Shown here: piece after piece, positions 46,980 to 57,447 of the stretch | Numbering within the stretch: the stretch's first letter is position 1 | How the letters are laid out: each line of letters begins with the position of its first letter | Assembly (NCBI RefSeq): GCF_030247185.1 | Contig: NC_080570.1 | Coordinates: forward strand, 128,208,650 to 128,272,649 | Direction: 5' to 3' | Source: Malaya genurostris | Lineage: Eukaryota > Arthropoda > Insecta > Diptera > Culicidae | Length of the DNA stretch: 64,000 nt | Position numbers and translations under genes: made by a program | The notes under the pieces: model-generated | The model's database searches: none | Seen by the model: the letters and a program-made list of their open reading frames with translations, nothing else | What the model was told of the DNA's origin: nothing

Positions 46980-47249
46980 TGTGAACTTTACGCTTCTTGC
47001 CAATAGCAAGCACCTTCGACTTGATGCCGTTTCAAGCACGACGTGGCTTACCTGACTCTCGTGTAGTCTCGGAGGGAACTGAGCTGGCGCGGGAAATATG
47101 TACTGGCCTCAGTTCTTTTCATGTTGGTAGCCTCGGTTGAGACGCGACGCCGTCAGTTAGGGCATTCGGTTCATGTTGCCTTACAGTTCAGCACCTTGTA
47201 CACTGTTGGTAATACAGGAATGATGGTACACACTTATGCATCCCACACA
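46980..47249 (-). repeat. 5' LTR of the minus-strand gypsy element
   Basis: 270 bp, identical by eye to the 3' LTR at 40814-41083. It contains the promoter of the element by position. Confidence 0.93.
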
Positions 47250-47511
47250 AGCATTATACGGATGTTTACTGCTTGAAATATCCCTATACTGTTCACTCGT
47301 TCGTTCTACTCTGGAATATTGTTCAGTTGTTTGGAACCCTCACTACCTTGATGGCGTTAATAGAATCGAGTCGATGCAACGTAAATTCGTTCATTTGCTC
47401 ATTTAATGCCCTTTATTGATTGTACTTCCCAGTAATTTCTAATGTTTTCGAAACCTCTTTCCAATACTTGTTAACAAGAACACAGTTCCATAGTTACGAG
47501 ATTGTTGATCC
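47250..47511 (+). pseudogene. Jockey-like RT relic, piece 2
   Basis: The translation shows SLYCSLVRSTLEYCSVVWNP and then RIESMQRKFVHLL, the C-terminal thumb block of Jockey-clade RTs. This continues piece 1 (40723-40813) after one frameshift. Further on, FHSYEIVDP is cut at GTTGATCC, the target duplication of the outer hAT element. Confidence 0.8.
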
Positions 47512-47536
47512 CTAAGACAAGACCTGACAACTGAAT

Positions 47537-47559
47537 GGGGGGGGGGGGGGGGGGGGGGG
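47537..47559. repeat. Poly-G tract, 23 bases
   Basis: A homopolymer of 23 G, very unusual in such AT-rich DNA and a possible assembly weak point. Confidence 0.9.
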
Positions 47560-47569
47560 CAGATAATCG

Positions 47570-47765
47570 AGTAATATTTAATCGATTAACTTAAAACTAA
47601 TATTCGATTATTGAGCTAATCGAATAATCAAAAAAATCCCATATTGATAATCGAATGAATAATCGAGTAATCGATTAATAACCCAAATAAATTTCAATCG
47701 ATTAGTTTCAAAATTATACTCAATTATTAAATAATCGAGTAATTCGAAATTTCCGACATCCCTAC
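47570..47765. repeat. Repeats of 'taatcgattaat' type
   Basis: Short direct and inverted copies of 'aatcgagtaatcgattaa' ('ttcgattattgagctaat' and similar) fill this stretch inside the outer hAT element. Confidence 0.6.
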
Positions 47766-48129
47766 TCTCACATTGTGAAAAGAAAAAACTTTTGCACACT
47801 CAAAATAATAATCATGTTATAGTTACGTGAAAAGTTATGTGAATATTTTCCACCCTACTTTTCACGTAGATTTTAATTGACTGGCATTTAAAAGCTGTTC
47901 AATGCATAATCTAGTTAAAGTTACGTGTTTCATAGGTAGAATGTAATGTATTGTTCATATCCCATTTACCTATCAGTTCATATCAAATTTAGACACCAGA
48001 GAATTACTATTTTATATATTGGTTGAAGTCAAAAGGGAGATTTCGGATGTTTATATAAATCAATGAAATGAAAAACACCATGAAAAATAAAACATTTATT
48101 TCAGAAAATTAGTATAAAATTTCAATAGC

Positions 48130-48410
48130 TTAAGAATAAACTAATAACGTCGTGGTATCTCAAATCGACAAGCCTTCAAAAGTCGTTTTTGTTGTCACTG
48201 CCATCCAACCGAAGTCGCAGTCGAGAGTCGAGAAATCCCACAACACAACCGATGCAGGTTAAAGTCGCATTACATGGTTCCAGTATCTCTAGCTTCATAC
48301 CGATTTCGAACTCGTTTTTCGGTGGACAAACGGCCTGTTTCGGCAGGAGCGGGCAAACTCCCGATCTCATGCAGGCGCTCGGTCCAGTTGAACACATGAA
48401 AACTTTTATA
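48130..48410 (-). pseudogene. Dead MBT-domain fragment, Scm-like, inside a hAT element
   Basis: The minus-strand translation gives FNWTERLHEIGSLPAPAE (48392 onward), then after a frameshift NEFEIGMKLEILEP, then CIGCVVGF and RLRLRLDGSDNKNDF, followed by TGA at 48178-48176 where the family has Trp (NDFW). Reading on gives RLVD. This is the order of an MBT repeat (an FxW..L...GS.PAP arm, then the core) and is closest to Sex comb on midleg, a Polycomb-group protein; SFMBT and L(3)mbt are alternatives. MBT domains bind mono- or dimethylated lysines of histones. One frameshift and one nonsense change make this copy non-functional. It lies between the left end of the outer hAT element and the inner one, so it was probably captured by the transposon. 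Confidence 0.75.
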
Positions 48411-49319
48411 CTGGAATGGTCCGGACGATGTAGTCAAAAAGTGTAACTAATTGACATTTTTCTCAAATATTTACACTACTTACACTTTAGCCCTGTTCGC
48501 CATTTTCAAAATCGAGTTTTTCACACTGGAAATTCACGTAGATTGTTTGACGTTTGGTCAATTCACGTAAACCTTATGTGATGACTCTATTCATTTTAGG
48601 GGATGTTCGTATAACATTCATTTTCGTCACGTAAAATATTCAATTTGACATTTGAAACCATTTTACGTGATTTTTCAAGTAAATCGAACGTGAATTTTTA
48701 TTTGAGTGCAGGGTTCGCGAGCAATGATGCCAAGTATCTAGGACAGGACCTGACAATTGTTAATCCACTTTTAGGACCAATTTCGGACCAGCTCGTGATT
48801 GGTTGAAATTGACATAAGCAAGTACAAGTTGTTGAAATCAATATTACTGCAGGGTGGTAGAAAAAGTGTTGTCAGTATCGTCGGTAACAATGTAGCTTGA
48901 TATTGGATATTTTATTTTTCGGGTCATCTTTTCAAAATTATTAATTTCAATAGGATTTAAGTTCAATTTGTTTTTAAGTCCTGTCAATGCGAAAAGTATA
49001 CGAGTACATTTAACAATCACTGGATGATACAAATAGAAAGCCTGAAATCACGAAGTGTGCTATGGACGAGAATATTGATTATGTTGGTTGAGAATTGCAC
49101 CGAATCTTTGGATACTTCTGTATGTTATTATTTTTCTCAAATAGAATATGTCGAATACTTTGGTTAATAAAGCTGCAAAAATTAATTACCCAAAATTGAG
49201 TGTTTTAGAAAAATTTTACTAAGCTGTTTCAACTAAACGTTTTCTTCAAAACAAACATCTGATCAAAATGAATCAAGAACTATATTTTTGACCGATATAA
49301 AATTTGTCTAAGTGTTTTC

Positions 49320-49586
49320 TGTTATATACTGTTATATAACTTAACGAAGAAAAGATATTTAAAGAGCCGAGATACTGGCAACACTGTATAAAACAGTGAA
49401 ACTAAAATAAAGATCACTCGAGAGTAGCGAGTCAGTTGCTTACAGACTATCCAAGTGTTTAAATCAGAACGTATCACATTTCTTTATAAGTTGAACTGTT
49501 TCCGCGAGTGTCCTCCACTTTGAGATAATTATTCTCTTGCCGTTTCGTTGGTTAATCCCTATAGGTGAGTAAACGAGTACAAAACA
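49320..49586 (+). repeat. 5' LTR of the Mag-like element
   Basis: Begins TGTTATATACTG and ends TACAAAACA. Near its end CCCTATAG is followed by GTGAGT (49565-49570), a strong splice donor. Confidence 0.94.
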
Positions 49587-49587
49587 G

Positions 49588-49599
49588 TGGCGACGAGGA
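49588..49599 (+). promoter_or_regulatory. Primer-binding site, tRNA-Ser(GCT) type
   Basis: TGGCGACGAGGA starts one base after the LTR. Its complement fits the 3' end of eukaryotic tRNA-Ser(GCT) (CCTCGTCG plus CCA). Confidence 0.75.
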
Positions 49600-50260
49600 A
49601 AATTAGCAGAAAAAGTGACATTTTTTTGCGGCGTGCTTTGGCGCGTTTGTATAGATTTTTTTGTTTCTCTAGGCAAGCTATCGGCAAATAGTGTTGGTCG
49701 AAACCGACGCTACTAACACACGCAAAGTTTTTTCTTGTTGAGTGGTAAGTGGTGATAGGGTAAAAGTACATTATAGTGGCGTTATTTTCTTTTACAAAAA
49801 ATTGACGCGCATATTTTTTGGCATTGTGTTTTTGATAAGAATGGCGTATTGTTTAAAACAATAAACTATTTTGTGAGACAATAGATCCTTTGTTTAATTA
49901 AAACAATTAAACACATGTTTTATCAAAAGTACTAATTCTTTTCTTTTTAACCCTATAGACGTGATAAAAGTGTTAAAACTGATACATCCGGCGAATCCTG
50001 AGAAGTTCCGACTAAGGTCGAAGAAAAATTAAACAATTCCGACAGAGGTCGAGGATAAGCTACGACAATCTGACGACGGCCAAGACGGTGTTCCGGCTAA
50101 TTGTATTTTCGGAAATAAATTTTTGCGGGTGAGCCCAGTTATTTTCAATCGGTGAGTCGTTTTTATTCTTTTTTAAATTGAAAATCGTTTAACCATATTA
50201 GTACAAAACAGTTAATATAGTGCCATTTTCTTTTCTTTTTCCTTTTTAACAATTTCAAAG
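49600..50260 (+). other. Leader of the Mag-like element with possible introns
   Basis: There is no long frame. Donors are visible at 49565 (in the LTR) and 50152 (GG, then GTGAGTC). Pyrimidine-rich acceptors end at 49958 (CCCTATAG) and 50260 (TTTCAAAG, directly before the gag ATG). Splicing of 49565-49958 would remove the primer-binding site from the mRNA. This is inference from splice-site appearance only. Confidence 0.4.
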
Positions 50261-53200
50261 ATGGCTAATATGGTTACGACAATTGAGCCGTACCGTAAGG
50301 GTACATCCTTCTCAGATTGGGAGGAGAGGCTCGGTTATTATTTTATCATGAATAATGTTACAGACGAATCCAAAAAGGCCCATTTTGTGACACTGGGTGG
50401 TCCCATAATTTTTTCAGAACTCAAATTATTATTTCCAAATGGCAAATTGGTGGAAGCACCATATAATGAAATTGTGGCCAAGTTAAAATTGCGTTTCGAT
50501 AAAGTAGAATCAGATTTGATTCAGCGTTTCAAATTTCATCAGCGAGTACAACAGCTAGATGAAACGGTGGAAGATTTTATATTGGCGATAAAACTCCAAG
50601 CAGAATTCTGCACTTTTGGAGACCACAAACATACTGCTATTCGAGACAGGGTAGTTGCTGGTTTGAAAGACAAAGCTCTCCAGCAAAGACTCCTTAATGA
50701 GGATAATCTCACACTCGAATCAGCGGAAAAAATCATAGCAACGTGGGTGATCGCGGGCTCGAACGCTAGAGTTCTTGATGCTGCTAATGGAAATATGCTA
50801 AACAGAGCAACTATAGTGGATAATCCCACTAACAGTCCGGCTATAAATGTCTTACATCGATTTGCAAATGCAACAAGACTTCAAAAAAATCAAGATCCAA
50901 GGGAAGGTAGCTCAAGGGGGCCGGTAAAAAGCCGTTTAGGGTATATGGACCGAAAAGTGCACTTCAACAATTATAACCAAAATGGTTTGAATAAAAATTT
51001 TAAAAAATTTGAACGATTCCGACCTGATTTTTCAAACATGATTTGCACATTTTGTAAGAAAAAAGGGCATATTAAAAGTAAATGTTTTGCCTTGAGGAAT
51101 CTTAGAAAAGATACAGTAAATGTTGTAAACACATTTAGCCCTGGACCTAGTGCGGACAGACATTTAAGCGACCTACTGAACAGAATGACGACGGATTTGA
51201 GGAATGCATCCGACAGCGAGGAGGACAAAGGTACAGATGTTTTGAATTGCATGCATGTTTCTTCTATTTCAGGTGTAAATAATCCTTGTGTAATTAAATG
51301 TAAAATTGAAAACAAATTGATAAATATGGAAATAGATTGTGGGGCATCAGTGTCAGTCATGAGTAAATTACAGTATGAGTCTAATTTTATGAACAATTTG
51401 AGTAAATGCAGTAAACAATTAATGGTAGTTAATGGGTCAAAGTTGAAAATAGTGGGAGAAACTAATGTTTCGATTGAGCTAAATGGTTTTAAAAGTATTT
51501 TGAAATTATTTGTGATAGACTGCAATAACGTTTTTGTTCCCCTAATGGGTAGACCGTGGTTGGACGTATTTTTCCCGAAATGGAGAGATTTATTTTCAGG
51601 AAACCATACAATTAATAGGGTAAATGATCAGAGTACGAATAATCTTGTGGAAGAAATTAAACAGAAATTTTCAAGTGTTTTTTTAAAGGATTTTTCTTCA
51701 CCAATTAAAGGTTTTGAAGCAAATTTGGTGTTGAAAAATAGTATACCAATTTTCAAAAAAGCTTACGACGTACCTTTCCGTCTAAAAGATAAGGTATTAA
51801 AATATTTAGAAAAAATGGAAAAAGAGAAAGTCATTACACCAATTCAAACCAGTGAATGGGCTTCACCGGTGATTATAGTTATGAAAAAGAATAATGAAAT
51901 CAGAATGGTTATCGATTGCAAAGTTTCAATCAATAAACATATAATTGCTAATACATATCCTTTACCAATAACACAAGATTTATTTGCAAATTTATCAGGC
52001 AGCAAAATATTTTGTTTGCTAGACTTAGAGGGGGCGTATACACAGTTAAAACTATCGGAAAGATCAAAACAATTTATGGTAATTAATACAATTAAAGGTT
52101 TATACACATATAACAGGCTTCCACAAGGTGCATCGTCCAGTGCGTCAATATTCCAGCAGGTCATGGACCAAGTTTTAGAGGGAATTGAGAGAGTTTCGTG
52201 TTATTTAGATGATGTGCTTATTTCAGGAAAAGATTTAGATGATTGTGCTCAAAAACTTAATAAAGTTTTACAGCGATTGCTGGAAGCCAACATCAAAGTA
52301 AATTGGGACAAGTGTAAATTCTTCGTTGAAGAGTTGAAATATTTGGGTCTTATTATAAATGAGAAAGGATTATTTCCTTGTTCCGATAAAATTTCTACGA
52401 TTAAAAATGCGAAAGAGCCTAAAAACACTACAGAACTAAAATCTTCTCTAGGACTGATAAATTATTATCATCGCTTTATACCACATTTATCAGAAAAACT
52501 GTATTGTCTCTATAATTTATTGAAAAATAATACCAAATATGTTTGGGACGAAAATTGTAACAAAACCTTTGAAGAAAGCAAATCTTTACTATTGTCAACT
52601 AATTTTTTGGAATTTTATGACCCAGAAAAACCCATTGTGATAATTTCTGACGCATCCGGCTATGGCCTGGGAGGAGTTTTAGCTCATATAATAGAAGGAA
52701 TTGAAAAGCCAGTTTGTTTTACATCATGTTCGCTGAATTCAGCACAGAAATCATACCCAATTTTGCATTTAGAGGCATTGGCCCTAGTTACAACGATAAA
52801 AAAGTTTCACAAATATTTATTTGGGAAGAAATTTCAGATTTATACAGATCACAAACCACTAGTTGGTATTTTTGGCAAAACTGGGAAAAATTCAATTTAT
52901 GTGACGAGATTGCAAAGGTACATTTTAGAACTGTCAATATACGATTTCGATATTCAATATAGACCGTCTCATAAAATGGGTAATGCAGATTTCTGCTCTC
53001 GTTTTCCTTTAGAAACGCCAGTGCCAGAAAGATATGATGGAGATGAATTTATTAGAAGCATAAACTTTAGCAAAGATATGCCATTAAATTTCGAATTTAT
53101 TGCCAATGAAACTAAAGAAGATAGGTTTATACAAAATATTTTAAAATTTATGAGCAATGGATGGCCAAGGAAAATGGATAGAAGTTTTACGAATGTTTAC

Positions 53201-54470
53201 GCGAATCAACATGATCTTGAATCGGTTGAAGGGTGTTTAATGTACCAAGATAGGGTGGTGATTCCACTGAAATTGCAGAACGCAATTTTGAAACTTCTGC
53301 ATGGCAATCATATAGGCATCGTAAAGATGAAACAGCTCGCTAGACGGACAGTTTACTGGTTTGGCATTAATAATGATATAGAAAAATTTGTTGGCAAATG
53401 CTTCAGTTGTAATAGTATGGCAGTGGCTAAGAAACCTAAAACTGAATCCAACTGGATTCCAACGACAAAACCTTTTAGTCGTATTCACGTGGATTTTTTT
53501 CATTTCTCCCATCATACTTTTCTGTTATTGGTAGACAGTTATTCAAAATGGTTAGAGATTAATTGGATGAAGAGAGGAACAGACTGTAGTAACGTTTTAA
53601 AATGCATAGTGGGCTATTTTGCTCGATTCGGACTACCGGACGTCTTAGTTTCTGACGGCGGTCCACCATTTAACTCTCATGCTTTTATAAGTTTTTTAGA
53701 GAGACAGGGAATTAAAGTCCTCAAAAGCCCGCCTTACAATCCTTCAAGTAATGGTCAAGCGGAGCGATTGGTAAGAACAACCAAAGAGGTATAAGAAATT
53801 TTTATTAGAACCGGAAGTGTCTGAGTTGAATTTGGAGGATCAGATAAATTTGTTTCTGTTTAATTATCGAAATAATTGTTTAACAAGTGATGGACACTTT
53901 CCATCAGAGAAAATATTCTCATATAAACCAAAGACTTTAATAGATTTAGTAAACCCTAAATTGGGTTATAAAAGACATTTGCTTTTTTCGCAAACAAAAG
54001 ATGATGAAAATATAGAAAATGATAGGATTACGTTTCGCAAGGAACAGAATGATCCATTAAATGAACTGATTGAAGGGGATGAAATATGGTATAAAAACCA
54101 TAACCAAAATAATAAAGCAAGATGGTTAAAGGCAACCTTTTTAAAACGAGTTTCAAAACACATATTTCAGATTACCATTGGAAACGTCCGGGCAGAGGCC
54201 CATCGGGACCAAATAAGGGTGTCTAAGGACCAATCGAAGTTATGTAGACCGAATCTTCTCGTTACGGCTCCATCTGAGAAGCAATCGAGAAACATGGAAG
54301 AGGAAGACGAAGAGTTTTATGGATTTCCCGAAATCGGCGAAGCACAGTCTAGGAAATCATCGCGAAAGCGCAAATTAGAAGAGACCTCAATGGGTCAATC
54401 GAACGATTTTCCTAGGCGTTCGAAGCGGAAGAAAACGGCAAAGGCTGGAAATGATTTCATTTATTATTGA
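50261..54470 (+). pseudogene. gag-pol: Fused Gag-Pol polyprotein with a frameshift in integrase
   Basis: The frame from the ATG at 50261 runs 1177 codons to a stop at 53794, and the rest continues in another frame up to 54470. Gag has a zinc knuckle CTFCKKKGHIKSKC at about 262-275. The protease motif is DCGAS near 358, with Cys in place of the usual Ser or Thr. The RT has YLDD at about 647. The RNase H begins ISDASGYG near 792. The integrase has its HHCC module at about 1013-1050 and its catalytic D, D and E near 1076 (HVDFF), 1133 (SDGGPPF) and 1168 (NGQAERL). The reading frame shifts just after this glutamate, around 53790. The continuation (53795-54470) contains the integrase C-terminal domain and a basic, serine-rich tail with 'SRKSSRKRK'. 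A single-base change near 53790 explains the break. There is no separate gag stop, so no recoding is needed. Confidence 0.92.
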
Positions 54471-54575
54471 ATTTTTCAAACATTTGAATTCGAATAAATT
54501 AAGTAAATAATATTGTAAAATAGTTAAATTACATACTAAGCTAATGTAAATCAAAATTTGTTAATGAACTTTTTT

Positions 54576-54588
54576 AAAAGGATAAGAG
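54576..54588 (+). promoter_or_regulatory. Polypurine tract of the Mag-like element
   Basis: AAAAGGATAAGAG stands immediately before the 3' LTR. Confidence 0.7.
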
Positions 54589-54589
54589 T

Positions 54590-54856
54590 TGTTATATACT
54601 GTTATATAACTTAACGAAGAAAAGATATTTAAAGAGCCGAGATACTGGCAACACTGTATAAAACAGTGAAACTAAAATAAAGATCACTCGAGAGTAGCGA
54701 GTCAGTTGCTTACAGACTATCCAAGTGTTTAAATCAGAACGTATCACATTTCTTTATAAGTTGAACTGTTTCCGCGAGTGTCCTCCACTTTGAGATAATT
54801 ATTCTCTTGCCGTTTCGTTGGTTAATCCCTATAGGTGAGTAAACGAGTACAAAACA
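54590..54856 (+). repeat. 3' LTR of the Mag-like element
   Basis: 267 bp, identical by eye to the 5' LTR at 49320-49586. Confidence 0.94.
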
Positions 54857-55038
54857 TTTTCAAATGATAAATAGTTGCATGTTATAAGGGGAGAAAGTTT
54901 TCAGAATGAATAATTATCTCTACTGGCAACAGTGATCCCGAGGCATTTATTATTTACAGCAGGGAGCAACTGGAATAAGATGAGAAATATTTTTCTGGAA
55001 AAAGAAGCCAGTTGTCTGGTCCTGTCCTAGCCAAGTAT

Positions 55039-55660
55039 AAAAAAAATCAGAAAACAAGTTTATTAAAATATATAATATTTATAATTCACCAACGAAAATG
55101 AAAATATTCAGAGGATGTTTCACTTTTTTTCAATCTTATTTGTAATAAATGTTTATAGTTCCTGCACTGTGTAATTAAAATCAGCATCAAGCCGTTTATC
55201 TTTCTAGTGAAATAAAGTGTAATCAAAAAAGATTTGTTAAATTAGTGTAAACTCGAATGTGTGTTTAGTTTTACGAGAAGAATGAACTGTTGTGTTCCAC
55301 ACTGTGGTCGCACTAAGCATTTCTATCCAAACTTGACTTTTTCTGGTTTCTAAAAGATCCGGTAATACGACAACAATGGAATCGATTTTGAGTTCAACAT
55401 GAGACTTAACGTGTTTTGTCATCAAAGCTCAATGAATTGTTTCTAAGTATAAATATATAATAAAAAATGCATTCACCAAAACATTTTTCATGTTTATTGC
55501 AAATCACAAACCGAGTATAAAAATTTAAATTAAATATTTTTTCTTAGCATAAAATTATTAAAAAATCTGTAAATATGGCTACATTGTAGCCGATACGTTG
55601 GTATTTATTCCACAGGGAGAATATGACGAAAAGAATGATTCGAAAGGAAGAATAAGAAGC
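55039..55660. other. Right part of the outer hAT element, non-coding
   Basis: AT-rich, with no transposase frame and no recognisable gene fragment. Confidence 0.5.
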
Positions 55661-55682
55661 CAGTTGTCAGGTCTTGTCTTAG

Positions 55683-55715
55683 GTTGATCCCAAAGCGCAT
55701 TCCGTTGAAAAACTG
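55683..55715 (+). pseudogene. Jockey-like RT relic, piece 3
   Basis: After the target duplication GTTGATCC the frame of piece 2 continues for about ten codons (KAHSVEKLI) to a stop. It is supported mainly by position and frame. Confidence 0.4.
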
Positions 55716-56260
55716 ATTTGATTAGAGCTTCGATATCGACCATACGACGAACGGAAACTTTCGAACGAATACGAATAAACCAATCTTGTTTTAACTCGAA
55801 CGAACCTAAACGCGATTCGTTTTCTACAAAATATTTAAATATCAGATATCAGATATACAGTACGAATACAAAATCAGCGAAAAAAAACATGATATCAAAC
55901 ATTTTTAGTTAAAACTCAAGTCTATACCAGAACTGATAGTTTAAAGTTGGATGGGCATTGTTTTTTAATGCATGTACGATGTTTAAAAGTGTGATCGATT
56001 CAAACGTAAACGGGAATACGAATTTGATATACTTTCGAACGTATCGCATACGGCGGTAAACAAGAATGAGGGTGAATAGGTCTTAAAACTCTTTAAAAAG
56101 TCCCCAAAAAAATGGATCCAGATTCAACTATCGGTTCCGATATTACAGCGCGATAAGCGAAAATTTCATGAATAATTTTTCAAAAGTGATAGCGAAACGA
56201 GGTGCGAATTTTTTATAAAACTTACTGGTGAATTCATCTAGTTGGTAGAGCTTGTTAGTT
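55716..56260. other. Intergenic, nothing recognised
   Basis: AT-rich with short frames only. Confidence 0.4.
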
Positions 56261-56749
56261 CCCAGTGAATCCGAACATCGGACGCATCGTGCAAGAAAGC
56301 TTTTGATTGCGTTTCGAGCTTACATAGTGTATCGGTAGAACAAAAGAGTGAAGAAATACCAAAGCAGAGAGTGGATGTCTGATACTCAGAGGATGGGATA
56401 TATCGGGGTTGGATTTCCAACCCCGAACATAGGGTCAGTTTTTCTGGCCCTAAGAGGCGAATGACCTTAAGGTTAAAGCCTCTATGATCGAAACAAAAGA
56501 ATGTATTTCACACCCTATCGGGGAGACGTCGGCTCGAAAATGCCCTGTTTGATGTTCCCTCGCGCTGTTTATATAGCGATACATAATGTAAACATAAAGC
56601 TTATTCAGGTCGACACGGTTGATGCAAATGGTGCAGAATTGTCCGATGACGGGCCGATCGAAGCGCTACGATCGGCCCCATATCGTGCTCAATCGGTCCG
56701 ATAATCGGACCGATGATCGGACTTATGCGGGTCGACAAATTTCACTGGG
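56261..56749 (+). repeat. Composite 490-bp repeat with embedded SINE tail, copy 2
   Basis: Matches 38611-39110 from end to end. The ends CCCAGTGAAT and ATTTCACTGGG are better preserved here and are inverse copies. A possible 'ttagt' lies on both sides. The SINE-derived part is at about 56410-56490. Confidence 0.68.
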
Positions 56750-57447
56750 TTAGTGGATATATAAATCTGTTTCCGGTTTCCGCTTTCAAAAGATCCGGTA
56801 ATAGCGAAAAAACACCAAAAACGGAACTCACTTCGACTACTCAGAAATGGTTAAACCGTTTTTCACAAATCATGATTGAAAATGAAGTTCTCAGTGCCTT
56901 AAAATAAAATTCAATTTCATCCGAAATCATAGGGCGATGAGTATAAAAACTTTCAAAATGGCACACAAAATGATGCAATTGATGGTACGTGCTGGTACGG
57001 AAGAAGAAAACACCACCGCCTAGCACACAGCGTGCTTTGTTCAATTTGTATATCGTGCAGGCTTGCCACATACAAACCTATATCAACTTGACATAACTGT
57101 TTAAAAATACGGCTGGACAGATTTTCACAAACTTAAATTTGAATGAAAAGGTATATGTTTGCATAAGTAGGTGTAGAATTTTGTTCGGATACGTCCGGAA
57201 GCTTTTCCCTAGAAATTTTTTACCCAGAAAGTACTAATGCTCAGGAAAAAAATCTGTAGAACGTGAGAAAAACCAGAAAACTTTTTCACAGAATGTACCG
57301 TTCCCCAGAAAATCACGCACCCCAAGGCACTAGATGCTGGAAAACATGCATATTTAAAATTAAATTAACATAATTTAAATTGATTTTGAACTGATGATTT
57401 AAATTGAAAGTAAATTAAAAATTTTGAATCTGTGACAATGATTTGTC
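56750..57447. other. Intergenic, nothing recognised
   Basis: Only short frames. A vague module of the unit repeat ('ttttcacaaacttaaatttg') appears near 57120. Confidence 0.4.

Larger units (their letters stand above)
40814..47249 (-). mobile_element. Young, complete Ty3/gypsy LTR retrotransposon (minus strand)
   Basis: The element is 6436 bp with two 270-bp LTRs, identical by eye, and a 5-bp target duplication AGCAT (40809-40813, 47250-47254). In transcript order it has 5' LTR, primer-binding site, a leader with tandem repeats, gag, an intron-like gap, pol (protease, RT, RNase H, integrase), 820 bases of non-coding DNA, polypurine tract and 3' LTR. RT before integrase places it in Ty3/gypsy. 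Identical LTRs and open frames point to recent insertion. It sits in a dead Jockey-type relic. Confidence 0.95.
49320..54856 (+). mobile_element. Mag-like Ty3/gypsy LTR retrotransposon (plus strand)
   Basis: The element is 5537 bp with two 267-bp LTRs, identical by eye, and a target duplication TTTTC (49315-49319, 54857-54861). It has a single long gag-pol frame, RT before integrase, and a primer-binding site fitting tRNA-Ser(GCT). A single fused frame and a serine-tRNA primer are known traits of the Mag lineage. One frameshift in the integrase region disables this copy. Confidence 0.94.
48738..55030. mobile_element. Inner hAT-type element, related to the outer one, split by an LTR retrotransposon
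   Basis: The ends CTAGGACAGGACCTGACAAT and the inverse of 'ttgtctggtcctgtcctag' differ from the outer TIRs at only a few positions. The 8 bases CCAAGTAT flank both sides (48730-48737, 55031-55038). Without the retrotransposon it is about 750 bp and non-coding. Confidence 0.83.
47512..55682. mobile_element. Outer hAT-type element (8.2 kb with its insertions)
   Basis: The ends CTAAGACAAGACCTGACAAC(TG) and its inverse at 55661-55682 are perfect 22-bp TIRs. The flanks carry the same 8 bases GTTGATCC (47504-47511, 55683-55690). No transposase frame is visible. It contains a poly-G tract, the dead MBT gene fragment and the inner hAT element. Without the inner element it measures about 1.9 kb. Confidence 0.85.
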
